From UBA685 sp049889495 (GTDB lineage: Bacteria; Pseudomonadota; Alphaproteobacteria; Puniceispirillales; Puniceispirillaceae): a DNA stretch of 11,100 nt. Of the stretch, positions 8,190-11,100 are shown one piece after another (positions within the stretch are counted from its first letter, which is position 1; each line of letters starts with the position of its first letter). Position numbers and translations under genes: made by a program. The DNA lies in the NCBI GenBank assembly GCA_049889495.1, contig JBMHDH010000003.1, positions 1 to 11,100 of the forward strand, read 5' to 3'. The notes below the pieces were generated by a model. The model saw only the letters and a list, made by a program, of their open reading frames with translations, was not told where the DNA came from and ran no database searches.

Positions 8190-8294
8190 AAGATGATATG
8201 CTGAAATCAGATATGTGTTTTTTAGTTTTATGTTATACCATAAGATGCCGCAACGCATAACAAGATGATATGCTGGTTAACAGATTCAGATATG
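8190..8294. repeat. Duplicated AAGATGATATGCTG word plus CAGATATG in the puuB-spuC divergent region
   Basis: AAGATGATATGCTG occurs exactly at 8190-8203 and again at 8262-8275, 72 bases apart, about seven helical turns. Each copy is followed by CAGATATG (8208-8215 after 4 bases, 8287-8294 after 11 bases). One copy lies about 24 bases upstream of the puuB-like start and the other about 39 bases upstream of the preferred spuC start. They could be direct-repeat binding sites for a shared regulator, or a leftover of a local duplication. Confidence 0.6.
8228..8243. promoter_or_regulatory. Imperfect palindrome, candidate operator between divergent genes
   Basis: TTATGTTATACCATAA is a 16-bp palindrome with a single mismatched pair (7 of 8 pairs match). 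It lies between the two copies of the 14-bp repeat and near the centre of the divergent intergenic region. On the minus strand it contains TATAAC, a passable -10 element. Dyads of this size suit dimeric regulators; no specific protein can be assigned. Confidence 0.4.
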
Positions 8295-8304
8295 ATCGAA
8301 AAAT

Positions 8305-8310
8305 AGGTGA
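8305..8310 (+). promoter_or_regulatory. Ribosome binding site that fixes the aminotransferase start at 8315
   Basis: AGGTGA ends four bases before ATG 8315. No comparable site precedes the upstream in-frame ATG at 8270, which lies inside the repeated regulatory word. Confidence 0.7.
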
Positions 8311-8314
8311 AGCT

Positions 8315-9682
8315 ATGGATTTGAATTTCACAACGCAGGAATGGCAGACAAAAGAAGCTGCCCATCACATGCCGCCTTTTACAGATTATAAGGCATTACA
8401 GGCACAAGGCACCCGCATGATCACCCATGCAGATGGTCATTATATTTATGATTCAGAAGGTCATAAAATTCTAGATGGCATGGCGGGCTTATGGTGTGTG
8501 AATGTTGGTTATGGCAGAAAAGAGCTGGTTGAAGCTGCAACAAAGCAAATGCAGAGCTTGCCTTATTATAACGCGTTTTTCAAAACCTCTCATCCTGCTG
8601 TGGCTGCCTTGTCAGAAAAATTGGCCAAGATTACACCAGACGGGTTAAATCGTGTTTTTTATGCCAATTCTGGGTCTGAAGCCAATGACACCATCATTCG
8701 GATGGTACGCCATTTTTGGGCCTTAGAAGGCAAGCCCCAAAAACGTGTGATTATTGGCCGTGATTATGGCTATCATGGGTCAACAATTTTGGCAGCTTCG
8801 ATGGGCGGCATGTCTGGCATGCATCAACAGGCCGCAAGTGAGGCTGATTTTATTCATATTAAGCCGCCTTATGGATTTTTATATCAAGGCAATCAATCAG
8901 AAGAGATGTTTGCCAAAACGGCGGCTGGCTGGCTAGAAGATGCCATCATTGAGATGGGGGCAGATAACATTGCAGCCTTTATCGCAGAACCAATCCAGGG
9001 GGCTGGCGGGGTTATCATTCCACCAAAAGGGTATTTTGACCATATTCAAGAGATTTGCCGCAAATATGATATTTTATTTATCGCAGATGAAGTGATCACT
9101 GGTTTTGGCCGCACGGGAAAATGGTTTGCCTCCGAGGTCATGGGGTTAAGGCCTGACATGATGACTTTGGCCAAAGGGCTTACGTCTGGTTATGTGCCAA
9201 TGTCAGCTGTGATGGTTGGTGACAGGGTCGCCAATAGCCTGATCGAAAAAGGCGGTGAATTTTATCATGGCTTTACCTATTCTGGTCATCCTGTTGCCGC
9301 AGCGGTTGCCTTGGCTAATTTGGAATTGATTGAAACAGAAGGCATGATTTCACAAGTGCGAGATGAAACAGGCCCTTATTTAGCCGAAGCCTTTCAAACA
9401 TTGGCGGATAAGCCTTTGGTTGGTGAGGTGCGCACCTTTGGGCTATTGGCTTGTGTTGAGCTGGTTGCTGATAAAAATGGCCCTGTGTTATTTGACCCTA
9501 TGGGAGAGACAGCTGAACGTGTGCGTGACCATGCGATTGCAGGCGGGCTGATGGTGCGCGCAGTCAGAGATGGGATGATCTTATCGCCGCCTCTTAGCTT
9601 CACTAAAAAAGACATTGATGAAGTTGTGCAAAAACTAGGCGCGGCCCTTGATATCACAGCATCAGAATTAGGGCTTTCATAA
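8315..9682 (+). CDS. spuC: Putrescine/polyamine:pyruvate aminotransferase (class III, SpuC-like)
   Basis: This 455-aa PLP enzyme is numbered from ATG 8315, chosen because AGGTGA stands just upstream and the family N-terminus (WQ...HHMPPFTDYK) fits. An ATG at 8270 would add 15 atypical residues. Class III aminotransferase features are GSEAND (120-125), YHGST (153-157) for the cofactor phosphate, ADEV with Asp258 facing the pyridine nitrogen, and Lys287 in LAKGLTSGY as the Schiff-base lysine. The segments MAGLWCVNVGYGR, AEPIQGAGGVI and GGEFYHGFTYSGHPVAAAVALAN agree closely with Pseudomonas SpuC from memory. That enzyme transaminates putrescine and related polyamines with pyruvate to give 4-aminobutanal and alanine. 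The following spuB-like gene starts 17 bases after its stop, echoing the Pseudomonas spu order. Other omega-amine:pyruvate aminotransferases, such as taurine or beta-alanine types, are less likely alternatives. Confidence 0.87.
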   Translation: MDLNFTTQEWQTKEAAHHMPPFTDYKALQAQGTRMITHADGHYIYDSEGHKILDGMAGLWCVNVGYGRKELVEAATKQMQSLPYYNAFFKTSHPAVAALSEKLAKITPDGLNRVFYANSGSEANDTIIRMVRHFWALEGKPQKRVIIGRDYGYHGSTILAASMGGMSGMHQQAASEADFIHIKPPYGFLYQGNQSEEMFAKTAAGWLEDAIIEMGADNIAAFIAEPIQGAGGVIIPPKGYFDHIQEICRKYDILFIADEVITGFGRTGKWFASEVMGLRPDMMTLAKGLTSGYVPMSAVMVGDRVANSLIEKGGEFYHGFTYSGHPVAAAVALANLELIETEGMISQVRDETGPYLAEAFQTLADKPLVGEVRTFGLLACVELVADKNGPVLFDPMGETAERVRDHAIAGGLMVRAVRDGMILSPPLSFTKKDIDEVVQKLGAALDITASELGLS

Positions 9683-9687
9683 AAGGA
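9683..9687 (+). promoter_or_regulatory. Ribosome binding site of the spuB-like gene
   Basis: AAGGA follows immediately after the aminotransferase stop codon and stands 12 bases before ATG 9700. The spacing is on the long side. No better site is nearer the ATG, and the family-like N-terminus supports this start. Confidence 0.5.
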
Positions 9688-9699
9688 CTGGCTAAGACG

Positions 9700-11040
9700 A
9701 TGAGTGATGAATTAATCCAATGGCTAAATGATAACAAGGTCACTGAGGTGGAATGCTTGATCAGTGATATGGCTGGTATTCCGCGTGGCAAAATCTTGCC
9801 AGTGGCAAAATATATCAAAGGTCTTGAGGGCGGCGGGCCACGTTTGCCTGAATATGTATTTGGTCAAACGGTGATGGGCGATTATGAAGATTCAGAAGTG
9901 CTTCATGCGCGTGTTGGTGATGTGATCTTGCAAGCTGATAAAAACGCTGCTTATTTGGTGCCATGGTACAAGGAGCCAACGGCGCAAATCATTCATGATG
10001 CCTATTATCCTGATGGTCGTTTGGTTGATGTGGCATCACGGTCTGTTTTGAAAAATGTGTTAAAGCTGTTTCATGAAAAAGGTCTGGAGCCTGTGATCGC
10101 GCCAGAATTGGAATTTTTCCTTGTGGCGCAAAATGCAGATCCTGATTATCCATTGCAAACGCCGCCAGGGCGATCAGGGCGCGCTGAAAAAGCCAAACAA
10201 GCCTATGGCATTGATGCGGTTAATGATTTTGATCCGTTTTTCGAAGAGGTGTATGACCATTCAGATGCGATGGGGCTTGATATCGACACGCTGACCCATG
10301 AAGGGGGCGCAGCGCAAATGGAAATCAATTTTAATCATGGTGATGCGCTGACATTGGCTGATCAGGCGTTTTTATTCAAACGCACGGTTCGTCAAACCGC
10401 CTTGAATCACGGCATTCATGCCACCTTTATGGCAAAGCCTATGCAATATCAACCTGGCTCATCGATGCATTTGCATTGTTCAGTGCTTGATAAAAAAACA
10501 GGGCAAAATATCTTTGCAGGGCCCGATGGTGATGAAGCAGCGCCATTTTTCCATGCCATTGGTGGTTTGCAATCTTATTTGCCAGGGGGCATGGCTTTAA
10601 TGGCGCCTTTTGTGAATTCTTATCGCCGCTTATCATTGACTTATGATGCGCCGCGCAATGTGGCATGGGGGTATGATAATCGCACGGTTGGTTTGCGTGT
10701 GCCAATGGGAACGTCAAATTCAAAGCGTGTGGAAAATCGTATTCCAGGGGCAGATGCCAATCCGTATCTTGCCATCGCGGTGACTTTGGCGGCGATTTGG
10801 CTCGGTCTAGAGGAACAAAAATCAGCGTCAAAGCCAGTGTCAAAAGAGCAAGATAAATTATTCACACTGCCACGAAACCTAGATGCTGCGCTTGATAAAT
10901 TGGAAAAAGCAAAACCACTTCAAGATGTGCTTGGATCACGATTCGTGGCGTTATTTGGCGAGGTTAAACGCGCTGAAGCTGAAGCCTTTTTGGATGTGAT
11001 CAGCCCGTGGGAACGCGAATATCTTCTTTTGAATGTGTGA
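9700..11040 (+). CDS. spuB: Gamma-glutamylpolyamine synthetase (glutamine synthetase family, SpuB/PuuA type)
   Basis: This 446-aa ligase is of the same superfamily as the one at 4531 but clearly a different branch. It has ISDMAGIPRGKILP near the N-terminus and PELEFFL (Glu136, Glu138). Further motifs are HEGGAAQMEINF (Glu201, Glu208), GSSMHLH (His257, His259), NSYRRL (306-311), YDNRT (325-329) and RVENRIPGADANPY (Glu345). Length is typical of SpuB/PuuA proteins. No adenylylation tyrosine loop like that of housekeeping GlnA is recognisable. Placement directly after a spuC-like gene matches the Pseudomonas polyamine-utilisation order, so ATP-dependent glutamylation of putrescine or longer polyamines (spermidine, diaminopropane) is the probable reaction. 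With the first ligase, the window holds two such enzymes, perhaps with different amine preference or regulation. It ends three bases before the stop of a possible minus-strand gene. Confidence 0.87.
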   Translation: MSDELIQWLNDNKVTEVECLISDMAGIPRGKILPVAKYIKGLEGGGPRLPEYVFGQTVMGDYEDSEVLHARVGDVILQADKNAAYLVPWYKEPTAQIIHDAYYPDGRLVDVASRSVLKNVLKLFHEKGLEPVIAPELEFFLVAQNADPDYPLQTPPGRSGRAEKAKQAYGIDAVNDFDPFFEEVYDHSDAMGLDIDTLTHEGGAAQMEINFNHGDALTLADQAFLFKRTVRQTALNHGIHATFMAKPMQYQPGSSMHLHCSVLDKKTGQNIFAGPDGDEAAPFFHAIGGLQSYLPGGMALMAPFVNSYRRLSLTYDAPRNVAWGYDNRTVGLRVPMGTSNSKRVENRIPGADANPYLAIAVTLAAIWLGLEEQKSASKPVSKEQDKLFTLPRNLDAALDKLEKAKPLQDVLGSRFVALFGEVKRAEAEAFLDVISPWEREYLLLNV

Positions 11041-11043
11041 TCC

Positions 11044-11100
11044 TTATTCTTTGCCACGCATATGATACAACCCATCAATGCGCGAACGATATAATTCAGC
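11044..11100 (-). CDS. Possible C-terminal end of a minus-strand gene (partial)
   Basis: Read on the minus strand, the last 57 bases give an open frame of 18 residues, AELYRSRIDGLYHMRGKE, followed by TAA at 11046-11044. Codon choice resembles the neighbours, and the convergent placement three bases from the spuB stop is plausible. Eighteen open codons are easily found by chance, and one plus-strand frame is also open to the window edge, so this is tentative. No family can be assigned from so short a tail. Confidence 0.4.
   Translation of the reverse strand, partial: AELYRSRIDGLYHMRGKE

Noticed and set aside
8270..8314. N-terminal 15-residue extension of the aminotransferase
   Set aside because: No ribosome binding site, atypical residues, and it overlaps the repeated regulatory word; the start at 8315 fits better.

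Overview
The window looks like a chromosomal segment of a marine-type alphaproteobacterium, possibly of the SAR116 group. This rests on moderate-to-low GC codon use, dense packing with stop/start overlaps, and dimethylglycine/sarcosine-dehydrogenase-like genes close to polyamine catabolism genes. The placement is inference from gene content and style; there is no rRNA or tRNA to anchor it. All substantial genes serve catabolism of small nitrogenous osmolytes and polyamines.

Left part (1-3321): two consecutive plus-strand genes of the FAD oxidoreductase + GcvT fusion family (dimethylglycine/sarcosine dehydrogenase-like). The first is cut by the window edge and only its GcvT half is seen. The second is complete (821 aa), overlaps the first by ATGA, and carries the covalent-flavin histidine motif. 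They probably oxidise N-methylated glycines and pass the methyl carbon to tetrahydrofolate. A strong 12-bp hairpin follows.

Middle (3322-4530): a decayed region. It holds a Wzz-type polysaccharide chain-length determinant with an apparent N-terminal frameshift and an in-frame stop. A 77-aa protein with a CxxC...CxxH zinc-site pattern follows.

Right part (4531-11040): a polyamine/arginine-derived amine module. A glutamine-synthetase-like gamma-glutamyl-amine ligase overlaps an agmatinase gene by one base. A gamma-glutamylputrescine oxidase (PuuB type) on the minus strand converges on them. Divergent from puuB is a putrescine:pyruvate aminotransferase (SpuC type) followed by a second gamma-glutamylpolyamine synthetase (SpuB/PuuA type). 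Agmatinase would release putrescine. Putrescine could then be transaminated directly (SpuC) or glutamylated (PuuA/SpuB) and oxidised (PuuB). The later steps, aldehyde dehydrogenase and gamma-Glu-GABA hydrolase, are not in the window. The puuB-spuC divergent region carries a duplicated 14-bp word and an imperfect palindrome, likely regulatory. The last 57 bases may be the 3' end of a minus-strand gene converging on spuB.

No mobile element, CRISPR array or RNA gene was seen. I found no clearly undescribed system. The most unusual items are the broken wzz, the small zinc-site protein and the repeat-bearing divergent promoter.
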